Shown here piece after piece: positions 11,344 to 22,439 of a DNA stretch of 64,000 nucleotides. The DNA comes from Polytrichum commune (Eukaryota; Streptophyta; Polytrichopsida; Polytrichales; Polytrichaceae): NCBI GenBank assembly GCA_950295325.1, contig OX485807.1, positions 10,567,001 to 10,631,000 on the forward strand, written 5' to 3'. Position 1 is the first letter of the stretch. Every line of letters starts with the position of its first letter. The translations under genes were made by a program, and so were the position numbers. Below the pieces are notes generated by a model. That model worked only from the letters and a program-made list of their open reading frames with translations. It had not been told where the DNA came from and ran no database searches.

Positions 11344-12288
11344 GTTGGGGATACTTTTTTTTGACATTTGTATCTGATCCTCAGATGAACTTGACATTGT
11401 CAACCTTCGAGCGAAGGCAAGCAGCACATGTTGCATTCTTTGTGGGTGATGATGAAGGCAAATCATGGGTCCTGAACAAATTTTACTATACGATTACTCC
11501 TGGCCCCCAAAATAACTCCATCAATTCTTTACACCCCCCCCCCCCCCCAAACTTCCAAGCAGATGGACTCAGCAAAACATTGGATTCTAGACATGTCATC
11601 AGACACTCTAAAATTCAGACTCTTGGATCCCTTACTTTTTTGCAGTCTCAAGTGTGGGACATTGAAAGGATACAATGCAGGTCACATGCCTTAACGCTTT
11701 GAAGCACCTCCTTGACTCACCTTGCCCACTAAATGGCATTCATAATATTAATAACAACAATAACTTAATGCAGCAGTCTCACAGCAGCCACATATACTAA
11801 TGTCATTCATTCATCGCCATGTTTCAGTTGGCCATGATTTTAGGCAGGTGGGGATTTGCTTGTTCTCTCCTGGGAGCCCACCATAGTACAAATACAGTCG
11901 ACGGAGTTGCCAACTTTTTATTTGTATATTCTCGGGGCCCTTTCTTCTTCTTTGGGTAAAGGCCATTTACAGTATACCTCACAGCCAAAGGGGTAGGAAA
12001 GTGGTAATGGACCCCATGCTGTCACCAAAACGGTCACTGTGCGCACTCTCCAAGTGTGCCGAAACGCACGAAAGGCGACGCGTTTAAAGCGAAGGTGGCA
12101 CCTTTGACACTTCTTGTCACCCAGATCCCCCCCTATAACCCTTCCACCGCGTCATCATTTTATCAGCTGTTGGTGTCCACCGTCGACTCATCGGTCTTCT
12201 TCACTCTATTTCCCCCACCAGTTCGGGCCCTGATCCGAAATTGGTGTTCGTAATTTCCTGCAGCTTCCCTCGAGTCTGCTCGCCTTCG
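11344..12288 (+). promoter_or_regulatory. upstream region of the six-span membrane protein gene
   Basis: No gene is recognised between the MITE and the first exon. A C15 run lies at 11534-11548. Base composition becomes markedly more GC-rich from about 12000 (CACGAAAGGCGACGCG, CCACCGTCGACTC), as expected near a plant promoter or 5' leader. No TATA box could be chosen with confidence and the transcription start is unknown. Confidence 0.3.
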
Positions 12289-12369
12289 ATGCCATTTGGA
12301 CGGCCTTCCAAGGGGTGCTCAGGCGTGTGGAAGAGAAGCAAGGAACTTTGTTGTTGTTGTTGTTATTGA
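12289..12369 (+). CDS. possible upstream ORF in the 5' leader
   Basis: An ATG at 12289 opens a 26-codon frame that stops at 12367-12369, 50 bp before the main start at 12419. It is in a different frame from the main protein and ends in a run of five cysteine codons and a tyrosine (TGT repeats). If the transcript starts upstream of 12289, this frame would meet scanning ribosomes first and could lower main-frame translation. No evidence of translation is available. Confidence 0.3.
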   Translation: MPFGRPSKGCSGVWKRSKELCCCCCY

Positions 12370-12418
12370 GTTTGGGAGGGATTGTGTGGGCTGGTGGTTC
12401 AAGGAGTTGGAGCAAATT

Positions 12419-15400
12419 ATGGCGTTCAATGGTGTGGGGATGGGGTTTGGGAGTTGTTCAAGAGTTGTTTTTGGAGTTGCAATTGTCCTGTTTTTGTGCA
12501 ATGTGAGTTCTAGTGCGCCTACGGTGTCTGCTTCGTCGGAGGTGACTACTTGGTCGCAGGAGCTGCAATTCGCCAGAGCTGAAGGTAATGTACAGTTCCT
12601 TCCAAGTGGCGTGTGTCTAGTAAGCTTTTTGTTCCTGTTCATGTACGTTTACGTTTCCATAGGATATGGAAGAGTGACGATGTGTTCACGATGGTGTTGG
12701 GAGATGGTCAAGATTGCAAGCTGCGGAGTGTAATGTAATGTGATGACACGGTTCTGCTAGTACTCGGTGGTTCTAAACATGAGAGAGTCACTCTGCTGCT
12801 ACACAGGATGGGAAATCCGCCATCATGCTCCGAGCAGAAGCTTGTTGCAAAGCATGGTTCCCACTTCGAATGGCTCCCTCGTTCTAGCGGCTGACAGGAC
12901 TCACAGGCGCGATATTCTGCACGGCTTTAAGTATTACACCGGAGGGTGGAACATCAAAAATCAAAGCTACTGGTCGGTAAGATTTCAATTTTCTCTATCA
13001 CCTCTATGTGACTCTACCCTCCCTGCAAATGTGCGACAGCCGCAGGACACCGTTCTGGAATTACCTTTGCGTAATATACGAGGTTAGCAGATCTTAAAAT
13101 TCTCGGTACATCAGGACCTTCAACAAAAGGTGTCGGTAGCAGCTCCGGCTTCACCTTCAGTGTTGCTCATGGACGCAATGACGTAATCAAAGTTGGCTCA
13201 TTCTATTGAGCACGCCCGCTCAACTCTTGCCTGCCTCGCTGGTGGAAGAAGCGTTGTTTTTCACCAACCTTTAGTACTCTGTCTGTGTCGATGTCACTCG
13301 TACTGGTTCCACTTTGAACGAATGGAAACTTTAGCACTACTTAAGTACTTGGCTTCATGCATGGAGAGTGGGTACGAGGATGTTTTGGAGAGGTGTGTGC
13401 CATGAGTTTCGGGTCGGAGTCCTGAACTAAAAGTTGTGGTTGTGTGTGCAGTCGGTGGGTTACACAGGATTGCCAGGTTTCATCATTGCATTGATTTGGT
13501 TAGCGCTGGGGTTGATCCTCCTCACCCTCTTGTGCTGCTGCTGCTGCTGTTGTCGACAGCATATGAAGCGCGAGCATGACCACGGAGCATTGGGCTATTA
13601 CATCCCTCTCGTCTTGCTGCTCCTCTTCTCTGCCGCTGCCATGTAAGACTAAACTAATAATATGCCACGTTATTAGCTTCTTATGTCAAATACACTATTT
13701 TTGAGCAACTCGAGCTGAAGCATTCATCACTGAACATCAGACCACAATTCAGTTTGATGCTGGTTGTAAGTAGTTAGTGATGACCTTCTTGCATCACTAC
13801 AGTAGTGCCCCCGTAAGGTGCTGTCTGGTTCAACACCTGGGAGTTCCGAAAGCTAGTTTCCACATTTGATTGAACATGGTCTTGACCAATGTGGAAACGA
13901 TACGTGGTTTTTTTTGGGTGTGTCGGACCAGACAGCACCCTATGTTGATGTCTGTCTGTCGCTGCCTCTGATATGAATTACCTGGCTTATGCAGTGCAGG
14001 GTGTTATGTTCTGTTCTGGGGACAGCAAAAGTTTCACAACGAGCTTGAAGGGACGCTCAATTATGTTGTAAACCAGTCACGTACAACCGTAGACGGCCTG
14101 AACAATGTGTCGTCTTACTTATCTTCAGCCAGTGCAATCTCCGTGGAAGGCACTGGACTGCCCGCATCTGAGAAGCAGCAAATTCAGACCCTGAATGCGC
14201 AGATTGCCTCCGCTGCTTCGGGGTTGCAGAACAAGACAGACTCGAATGCACAAAACATCCACAACGGCATTAATTATGTGTACGTATTTTGTTAAACCCC
14301 CTCGGAATTTCATCTGAATAGCTCGTGGTGTAAAGGATTTCAGTCGTTCGTAAAGTGAAGATTGTTGGATGTTCTGAGCGCTGATGATGCTGACTCGGGA
14401 ACATCATTCATCATCTTGCTTGCAGCCGTCTTGCTCTGATTATCGTCTCTGGAGTGATGCTCCTGTTGGTGCTTCTTGGTCTCGGTAAGTTTAAGTTTCA
14501 ACTTCATGAACTCGAATATGTGACTAGCAACCATCAGCGGCATTAATGTGCTCCTTTGCTTTCTTCGTAGTGTAGCAGTCTTGCTCTTGTTATGGCAATG
14601 CTCCTCCACATCCTTGTTCTTATGGCTACCTCGGCTTGCATGTGTTGATTGCAGTTTTTTCTGCCTGCGGCATTCGATCAGTTGTCTACTTGTAAGCTTC
14701 ACGTTCTTTACCCTGTTGCTAATATCTTCTACTGATGATTGCATAAACATATATTTGAATATTTGGAAGTTTCGAATAGTGCAATCCTGGCGTGGATGTC
14801 GTACAAGAGCGTTAGTTATTTGTGTGAATGTTAGTGCGAGGCTACCGGTTCCAAGTTCTGTATCAACCAATCCCCAAGCATCCATCTCCATTTCGCTTTT
14901 CTCCAGAAGGATGTTGGACCATCCTTCTATCAGTTGGCTGTACTATCCACATAGTAGTCAATTAATTCAAACCATTAGATGTCTGGATATGGATTTGGGA
15001 ACTATTCATCTGATGGTGCTCTTCGTCATGTGACAGTTTGGTGGTGGTTGGCTGGATCCTGGTGGTGTGCACTTGGATTCTTTGCGGTATCTTCATCATG
15101 CTTCAGAAGTAAGTTCCTAATACTTCTACATCTGTGATCCTTCTGCTGTAATGTGCTCGTATACACCATAACAACACCCTTGGGGATGGTGTGATAGAAG
15201 ATTGTCTGACAAAATAATATTCTGCGTGTACAGTGTGATGGGAGACACATGTGTGGCCATGGGACAGTGGGTGGCCAACCCTTCTGCCAGCACCAGCTTG
15301 GACTCCGTCTTGCCTTGTGTCAACCCTGAAACGGGAGCCAACACATTAGCACAAAGCAAGGCAACTGCATACACCCTGACCTCGAATGCAAATACCGCCA

Positions 15401-16664
15401 TCACCTCCGCTGTGAACAACAACAACAGCAGGCTCCCAGCTCCACTGTGGTACAACCAGTCTGGACCTGCAGTTCCAGCTCTGTGCAACCCCTATGGTCC
15501 TGCTCCCAACTACACGGACGTCGCCTGTGCTGCTGGATCGGTCGACTATGCAAGTGCACCAACGGTGAGTCATTTCTTTTCCAATCAGAAGCGTACAAGT
15601 GCAAAGAGATGACTCCGATGTTGCCAATGCACGCGGGAATTATGCTGTGCCTTCATCTTCGAGTTGTTTCAATCCCATATGCAATCCCGAATCCATCATC
15701 CTCCAAGAATCTTGCCTCCTTTTAGCCCCTAAACGCCTAAGCAAAATCTTCCCCAAATTGCCTTACACGGTTCAGGTCAATTTGGAATATCAATGAAAAT
15801 TGGCATCTCTTATGGTAAATCTGACTGTATGATGAAAGCCTTGTGGATCTTGTAAAGGATTTTGCACACAAATTTTCAGCTGTCCACGTGTCCAAAATCA
15901 GAAGATTATAAATGTATGTGTATGCTGGGATTGTCGGGCCGATATCCGCCTTGGCATTTAGGGGTTAAAGTTATACACCTTGAACAACAGTTGCAGACTA
16001 CCTGGCTCACACCTTTCAGCCCAAAGGATAAGCCTTTCGGTTTCCATGGGTTTCCAAATGGTTGGTTGAGACATCCAGTTTCACCTGGACAACCCACTCT
16101 GATTGGATAGACCTAGCGGTAGGGTGAACTGGAAGTGCTGGTAAGTTCGCGTATCCCAAGACTACTTCGGCAGGGCTTAAATTGAGTGCATGTGGGACTA
16201 GGGTTAAGCCATTTCTTTAGAAATGCGTGTTGTCGATCATGCAAAAACAATGCTAGTGCACACAGATAGATCAGAGCTGATGAATTTCTGGATTTGTGCA
16301 GGTATGGGCCAAGTATATTTGCCCTTCAAGCAATGGGATATGCACAGGGCCTGGTCGGCTCACACAAGATGTGTATAACCAGCTCACTGCGACAGCTAAT
16401 GTCTCATATGGACTTCGCCAGTATGGACCATTTTTGGTGGACTTGCAAGACTGCACCACTGTGCGCAGCACCTTCACTGAGATCACCACAAACCAGTGCC
16501 CTGGTCTGCGAAAGTATACCAGATGGGTGTGGATTGGGTTGGCCATTGTGTCTGCTGGGTCCATGTTGTCCATTTTGCTGTGGATGATCTACATCCGGAG
16601 GCGGAACATGAGGTATGGGAGGAAGAACAGGAACTTGAATCAGAAGCCAGCGTATGGTGCGTAG
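12419..16664 (+). CDS. six-span plasma-membrane protein (plant family of Arabidopsis At2g12400/At2g25270)
   Basis: Nine exons: 12419-12584, 12807-12976, 13452-13642, 13995-14279, 14426-14484, 14655-14691, 15037-15108, 15234-15564, 16302-16664. They total 1674 nt, 557 aa, and every junction is GT-AG and keeps frame. Residues 15-36 form a signal peptide or first span. Further spans lie near 120-140, 161-184, 272-294, 300-325 and 512-536. Family landmarks are RRD..HGFKYYTGGWNI, YWSSVGYTG, NQS and DTCVAM.QWV, YNQSGP..P.LCNP and CPGLRKY. A run of seven cysteines (140-146) follows span 2. Two outer loops (185-270, 327-511) carry N-glycosylation-type and paired-cysteine positions. The molecular function of this plant family is not established to my knowledge. 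The start is the first in-frame ATG and leads directly into the signal sequence. Exon 6 is only 37 nt. Confidence 0.88.
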
Positions 16665-17040
16665 AGTTTAGGATTTAATTTTTTAATTTTGTTAATTCGA
16701 ACTTGTTTTCTTGTGACGTCGAAGAAGAGTGGGAGCAAATGGCAAAGCGTACATGGAAATTTTTGGCACATGTGTACAACAGAGGAAGTGTGACCCCACG
16801 GCAGAGTGTGTACAATTTTACCAGGAGTGTTTGAAATCATCACAAATTCTGTACATTTTTTTTACGAAATTAAATTGGTTTTCCGGTCGCTCAAGAGTTG
16901 GAACAGCAACATGGACATAAGTATGTGTCAACTCTAATTCTGAGACTCTTTGAATGCCGTTCTCATACTGCAAGTTCAATCTACCTTCTTTCCTTTCTTT
17001 ATGCCCCGTGGAATGTGGTTGGTTCGAACTTTTTGTCACC

Positions 17041-17146
17041 CTTAAATGTCTCCAATCTCACCATACTATTATACCATGTAGAGTAGAGGCTCCCTTAAAT
17101 GTCTCCAATCTCACCATATTATTATACCATGTAGAGTAGAGGCTCC
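17041..17146 (+). repeat. 53-bp tandem duplication
   Basis: Two adjacent copies (17041-17093, 17094-17146) starting CTTAAATGTCTCCAATCTC differ at about one position near the middle (ACTATT against ATTATT). The pair lies about 380 bp beyond the stop codon of the membrane protein gene, possibly in or just past its 3' region. Confidence 0.8.
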
Positions 17147-17164
17147 CATAACTAGTCACTTAAA

Positions 17165-17490
17165 ATATTGTGCGCCAGATTTGGAGAAGTACAAAGCGGT
17201 GCAAATTTTTCTTGTGTAGGAAGATAGAAGGCAGGACTGCAAATCTTTTGGTAATTTTTTTTCCTTAAATTGAAATTACTAAAAAAATTTGAAGCCAAAA
17301 ATTGACCCGAACATACTACTAATGTCTATAGTCTGTTATAACCGCTCATTTCAATCACTTGGTTATCACTTTAGCAATCAAAACCAGGACATGTGTCATG
17401 GCAGTGTTGGTTCCAGTCTGATTGAAATTCCGGTACCCTATAGACTGCCGATGGATCCTGATCCGGAATAGGCGTCTCTACTACAGTTGT
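17165..17490 (+). repeat. dispersed repeat F, copy 2
   Basis: Inverted relative to 3391-3760. It shares GATTTGGAGAAGTA, AATGTCTA.AGTC, CAAAACCAGGACATGTGTCA-type and TGATTGAAATTC words. It lies in the spacer between the two plus-strand genes and is not recognisably coding. Confidence 0.55.
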
Positions 17491-18444
17491 TGTGTGGGAA
17501 GTTTTTCATTTCAAAGAAGCCGCAAAGAGGGTTTATCAATTTCCAATGTAGAAAGTGCGATTCACTGTGATTGAAGTAAAATGGCAAAGTCTACCAAATT
17601 TCAATGTGACTGTAGAGTTTCTAATCAATAGAGTGTTGAAATGGTTTCGATGGCAGGTATTGTGTCCATTCGACAAAACATGCTGTGCTAAATCATTCCA
17701 GTGATTTATCCTTGTAACTAAAATGTTTCATATTTCTCTACAGTAGGGGTTTATGGGTGGTCTATCATAGGCCTGCAAACTTTGATTCTTGTGGCTGGAT
17801 TCTCCATGAATCCATGCTCCGAAATAGAAACAGTTGCACTGGCACTGTTGCAGCTACGGTGAATTAATGAACTAAACAGATGCAAACTCTCTTATTTTAT
17901 CGGTTATAGATGCCTGAACCTTATTTATACCCACACAGCATGTGATGCCTTTTCTTGACCACCTTGGCTTCACCCTCAATTGGCTGGGCCGATCAGCTCC
18001 CCCTCAAGGTCGTAGATAATCTAATTTCTAAAGTGCCTTCAGTTGGCAACTTGGCATGAGGGAAGATAATTGCTTGATCACCTGGAAGTAATTATGCATG
18101 TGCATCATCACGTGTACACAATCAAGTACTATTCCCTCGAAGTGTCATGTGGTGCCTCCGAACAAAGAGGAGTAAAGTGCGCTTATTTCGAGTTTGAGCC
18201 AGATCAGCTTTCCTTCTGTAAAATCTCAAAAACAGCTCATTTAAAAGCCTCTTAACTCATTAACTTAAGTACTGTCGTGAAGATCATTGTCAACCTCCCC
18301 ATCCATCCGGTGCTCCCGCCGGCAGCCTCGCATCTGTATGAACAGATTTGCTTCTACTCGGTCAACCTTCCTGTCGTATCAATCTTTTCCGCAGCTTGAC
18401 CTCATCTTCAAGCATTCCATCCGCATTGGGTGAGGTGCGTAGAA
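17491..18444 (+). promoter_or_regulatory. upstream region of the 18.4-kb gene
   Basis: No gene recognised. A TATA-like TTATTTATAC at 17921-17930 and a pyrimidine-rich, moderately GC-rich leader from about 18280 (CTCCCCATCCATCCGG) are the only hints of a promoter and 5' leader. The transcription start is not known, and the TATA assignment is weak because it lies over 500 bp from the start codon. Confidence 0.25.
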
Positions 18445-19014
18445 ATGAGGATTCTTGAGGTGGCACTTTTGTGTGTAATGCTCGCATTGATCATTCATCA
18501 GGTTCAAGCTGATCATCATATCCGAGGGTTCTCAAACCTAAAACCTGAAGATGTGAATGGAACACCACCAGCCAACAAAGGGAATGCTATGAACAAACTC
18601 AGAGTAGAGCCTTGTGCAACTCCAGTTGTGGTGCAGCTAGTCCTTCTCCCCCGCATCACCCATTTCACGGAAGCAAAATTTCCCTCTGACTTCCTGGAAC
18701 GACGCTCTCTGAAGAGCAAGCGCAGCGGGAGCGGAAGCAGGTCGAGTGGTAGTTCATCGAAAACCAGGATCAAGTTTGGAAATCTGAGGGGGGCCTCTGC
18801 CGTGGGTGTCATTGTCGGACTAGCAGTATTCTTCGCAGTGCTGGCCCTCATCTTGTTCATCTGGTGCTACTCCGCGAAAAAAGAGAAAGAAGCAAAGCAA
18901 CGCATGGCTAAGGATTCTGAGGCTCAACTTGTTGATGATGATGATGGGGGGATGGTGAGTAAGGATCAAATCAGTCCTACTCAATCGGTGAAGGTGTGTA
19001 AACCGCAAGGGTAA
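18445..19014 (+). CDS. small type I membrane protein, family not recognised
   Basis: The ATG at 18445 opens a 189-aa frame ending at 19014. Residues 1-22 look like a signal peptide (hydrophobic LEVALLCVMLALII, then Q-A). Residues 23-117 would be outside the cell or in the lumen and include a basic, Ser/Gly-rich stretch (86-108). Residues 118-141 are a clear transmembrane helix (GVIVGLAVFFAVLALILFIW), followed by a KKEKEAKQR stop-transfer and an acidic DDDD tail. I recognise no domain. An alternative model splices at the GTGAGT donor at 18955 to an acceptor at 19193 (183 aa) or 19090 (178 aa), because the 3' end lies in a tandem duplication. Clean signal peptide plus helix argue for a real gene. 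No partner or function can be inferred. Confidence 0.6.
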   Translation: MRILEVALLCVMLALIIHQVQADHHIRGFSNLKPEDVNGTPPANKGNAMNKLRVEPCATPVVVQLVLLPRITHFTEAKFPSDFLERRSLKSKRSGSGSRSSGSSSKTRIKFGNLRGASAVGVIVGLAVFFAVLALILFIWCYSAKKEKEAKQRMAKDSEAQLVDDDDGGMVSKDQISPTQSVKVCKPQG

Positions 19015-19205
19015 GGAATCTGAAGCTCAACCTGTTAATAATCACGATGGGGTTATGGTGAGTAAAGATTAATTCAGTCCTGTTCAATAGGTGAAGGTGT
19101 CCAAACTGCAAGGCTGAGGAATCTGAGGCTCAACTTGTTGATATTGATGATGGAGGGATGATGAGTAAGGATTATCTTAGTCCTACTCGATAGGTGAAGG
19201 TCGCA
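18911..19205 (+). repeat. 103-bp tandem duplication spanning a splice region
   Basis: Units start at 18911, 19014 and 19117 (AGGATTCTGAGGCTCAAC and variants), a period of 103 bp with the third unit partial. Each unit holds a coding-like acidic segment, a donor-like GATGGTGAGTAA (changed to GATGATGAGTAA in unit 3), and an acceptor-like CAATAG or CGATAG just before GTGAAGGT (changed to CAATCG in unit 1). Because 103 is not a multiple of three, each unit is read in a different frame. Confidence 0.85.
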
Positions 19206-19456
19206 GCTGCCGAACAAGATTCCACGAAAATTTGAAAACAACGTGTATCTCCGCTACATGCGATGTAGAGTGTTTATGGAGCATCGAAGCGGTCAAGAAG
19301 AGCCTCGAGGAGTCGAGGACCCCTGATTTGACTTTGCTAAGTCCTACAAGGCATGACTTAGTACTGTTGTTCAAGATTCTGGCAATAGCAAGTGCATCGC
19401 ACTCTCCAGACTTGCATTTATCTGTTAAACATTCTACCGTATATTTTAACATCCAC

Positions 19457-19462
19457 AATAAA
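19457..19462 (+). terminator. candidate polyadenylation signal
   Basis: AATAAA, about 440 bp after the unspliced stop and about 220 bp after the stop of the spliced model of the preceding gene. Confidence 0.4.
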
Positions 19463-19809
19463 GTTCATTTGCCTCTAGCTCTGTTTCGGCTCTCTCTCTC
19501 TCTCATCTTGAAATCCAGGAGAGTGGTTAAGGATGTGGCCCTATTGTCGGACCACTGAGGATTTTGGGAATTGTGACATCCGTTTAGCGTTTGTGAATCA
19601 CGAAGATTGTCGTTTCAAGTTTTAGAATCAAGATTAATCCGAGATACAAAATTTATTAGAGGTCAAAGTGGAGATTCTCTTATTCTTTTAGTGATCACAT
19701 AGGTCATTCTACCATTGAACTCGGAATGAAATCTCCTTCACTTTGAGTGATCACATAGACCTTCCCAATTGAACTTAGAATGGTTGATATGTTTGGAGTA
19801 AATAGTCCA

Positions 19810-21180
19810 ATCTTTTTGCAAGATGTGTTTTTGTGGTATTAGTTCTAAACTAGAAGCCGTGCCCTATACCACTCAAATATAGGTGCCAATTAAGAAAAGC
19901 TACTACAAAAGGCCCATGCACTTTGCATTGATGTTAATGTTGCTTTTGTTGTAATAGTTCGATAAGGAACAACCATTTTGAGAAGCAATGTAGTAGCTTT
20001 AGCTCTAATCATTATCTATTTTGGTAGCAACTTTCACATATGGCACTGAAATTTGGGAAGGAGACTTGAAAACTCTCATTGGAAGGTTTTCAAGAGGGCA
20101 TGTACTTGATGTATATGATGTCTCACGTCAAAGTATGTTCTTTGACAACCTATCATATTTTGTTGGCCGAATTTGGAGGACTCCTCATAGAATTATACAC
20201 TCTTAAGCTAGTTTTATTATATGGGCAACTTCAATCTACTTTGGTCAATCATATGGATTTATGAAAAATCGCCAATTTAGAAACATCACTACTTCAACAA
20301 CTTTTTATGCTCATTTTTCACCCATATACTTGTCTATGTTCTTGTTTGGACTAGCTAATACAAGCAAAGTGATCCATCAACCATTTTTGTTAATCACCAT
20401 GGGTTTTCAACAACGGCTTGCTCATCTACCCTCTTGGTTAGTCAGTCGAACAACCCCACATTTCCGACACCTAACTGAACAAGGATTTAACACTTTGGCA
20501 CAAATCGACAACCATGTCGAAGGCATCATGGGTCTCATTGGGAAATCCACGACAACCTAACAACATCAAATATTGCATTAGATGATATTAAGGAGGCTTT
20601 TCTTGCTAAAGTGTGGAATAATGCTTTCCATCTCGTAGGGAAGAAACTAGATTACCTTCACCTCAAGGACTTTCTCAAATACAAATGTGAATTGCATTTG
20701 AAGAAATCATTGACATCATCATTACGCAAGATCATTCTTGCTTACCGGCCCTTGAACCATAGATTTGCAATAGAAATTGGACGTGGTTGACTATCCCTAT
20801 CTCTATAGATAATAGACTATGCCACTTTTGCTCTCATAACGAAGCTGAAAATGAGGCACACTTTGTGTTGGAGTGTCCCCTATATAACCCTATTGGAGAT
20901 AAGTTTCCATCGCTATTTAAGAATGTAATATTAGGGAGCCTCAAGTCTTTCTTTCAATCGGATCATCAAGTTGACATTTGTCTCAATCTCATAGAGGCTA
21001 CCGCACTCCACCACTCTAGGGAATTAGCTAGTATGAAATCATTCTTATGTACTTTGAGTCCCATTAGCCTTTTGGCTTCCCAGACTCTAAAATCCATTTC
21101 ATTTCATTGTCCATATTCACATGCAACAATATATTGTCTACCTACTGTTATTGTTCACCTTTGAGGTTACTTTATGAGAT
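19810..21180 (+). pseudogene. LINE (non-LTR retrotransposon) C-terminal remnant
   Basis: The translation across several frames follows the C-terminal part of a plant LINE ORF2 protein. It has ATFTYGTEIWEGDL at about 20021, then ILLAEFG..LIELYTLKL, then further downstream HRFAIEIGRG. The end is the Cys-Cys-His-Cys finger LCHFC..EAENEAHFVLECPLYN at about 20810-20890. At least three frame changes (near 20090, 20560 and 20785) and stops show that it is dead. The reverse-transcriptase catalytic core and the endonuclease are absent, so it is a 5'-truncated copy, the usual outcome of target-primed insertion. No A-tail or target duplication was found. Confidence 0.7.
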
Positions 21181-22439
21181 ACTTCTCCACTTCAATCACC
21201 CCACCATGAGGTTCAATGTGATAAATCTTGTTGATAGATGGTTTTGTAGCTACATGAAACTCATAAGAACATTGTTATTATACTACACTCTCTATGGTAA
21301 ATATTGTGACATACTTATAGTGTGACTTACCCATTGATGCACTAGTGTGGCCCACAAAATACATCATCATGCACTAAAGTAGTGTGGAGTCTTTTAAGCA
21401 AGGAATTGTTTTTGCATCAGTCTCCGAACATCCTCAAAATTAATGGAAATTCCATTTGAAAACAATAGCATCTACCAAAGATAATTTTGGGATAATGATA
21501 ATATTAGATATAGCTGAAAATCTATTTTTAAACATCAATTAAGTGTTCTAATTGTAGATTTAAAACTATTTAGGTAGGACATGAATGAATTGGATCCCAT
21601 TTTATTGGAAGTCTCTCAAAGGCACATTATTTTCCATCCAATTGAAATGTTGTGACCTAGAACGTCAACCTCCAATGTGGGTTGGAATATAATGTGCAAC
21701 ACAATATTATCCTCAATGTTTTTAGTGTTGGTTTCCTCATATATACTCACAGTATATACCATCAACAATGGGCTTGCGTTTCGCAATGTCTGTGTATTAT
21801 CATCTCCAAGCCCAAGGCAACGGACTTTCATCTTTGTCAAACGGAGTGTATTGGCCAACCCCAATAATGTGACACTCAATAATATGACACCTCGATTATA
21901 CAACGCCTTTTTTATTGACCAAACTTTCTAGTGTTAATTTACTTTGATAATTATGACTATGATGCTTATAATACGACATATTTAGGTTGAATTTGTCATA
22001 CAAGAGAGGCAATTAATGTGTGCAAGTGGTGGGACCCACAACATGATTTGCCTTGGATAAGGGAATACATGGTGAATCCATAAATGGGTTAACTCAAGTT
22101 AACTGTTTTATACCTTGGTTTCAGAACATACATTGCACTTTATAGTCTTTAGATTTGGGTGGAGGTTGAAGGGTTTGGGGATTGTTGGATCTGCAAATTA
22201 GAATTCCAAAGTTGTTGATTTCTCTTCTTGAATCAATTTCCTCACACTTAAATCTCAATTCTCTTTAGAAAGGAATCTTCAGTCCTTGTTGACTTATAAT
22301 CCTAGATTTGCCTAGCCACACTTCAATTTCTTGGCTCTAGAGGCAACAACAATCTTGAGTGGTAGATGCTTTTCATTTTAGTTATAATTTTAGCATTTTC
22401 GGTGTTGATGACCACGTCTACACAAAACAATTTGCACAC
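21181..22439. other. unassigned AT-rich sequence
   Basis: No recognised gene. Overlapping small frames on both strands at 21616-21931 do not carry known motifs. Confidence 0.4.

Noticed and set aside
11361-11702. 113-codon plus-strand frame beside the hAT MITE
   Set aside because: It runs through a C15 homopolymer and has no recognised motif; likely chance.
14340-14891. 183-codon open frame on the minus strand
   Set aside because: It lies opposite exons 5 and 6 and introns of the nine-exon membrane protein gene, and has no motif; it is a shadow frame.
14548-15033. 161-codon plus-strand frame rich in Leu, Cys and Ser
   Set aside because: It reads through introns 5 and 6 in a frame that does not join the flanking conserved segments. 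The spliced model through 14655-14691 restores the family sequence instead.
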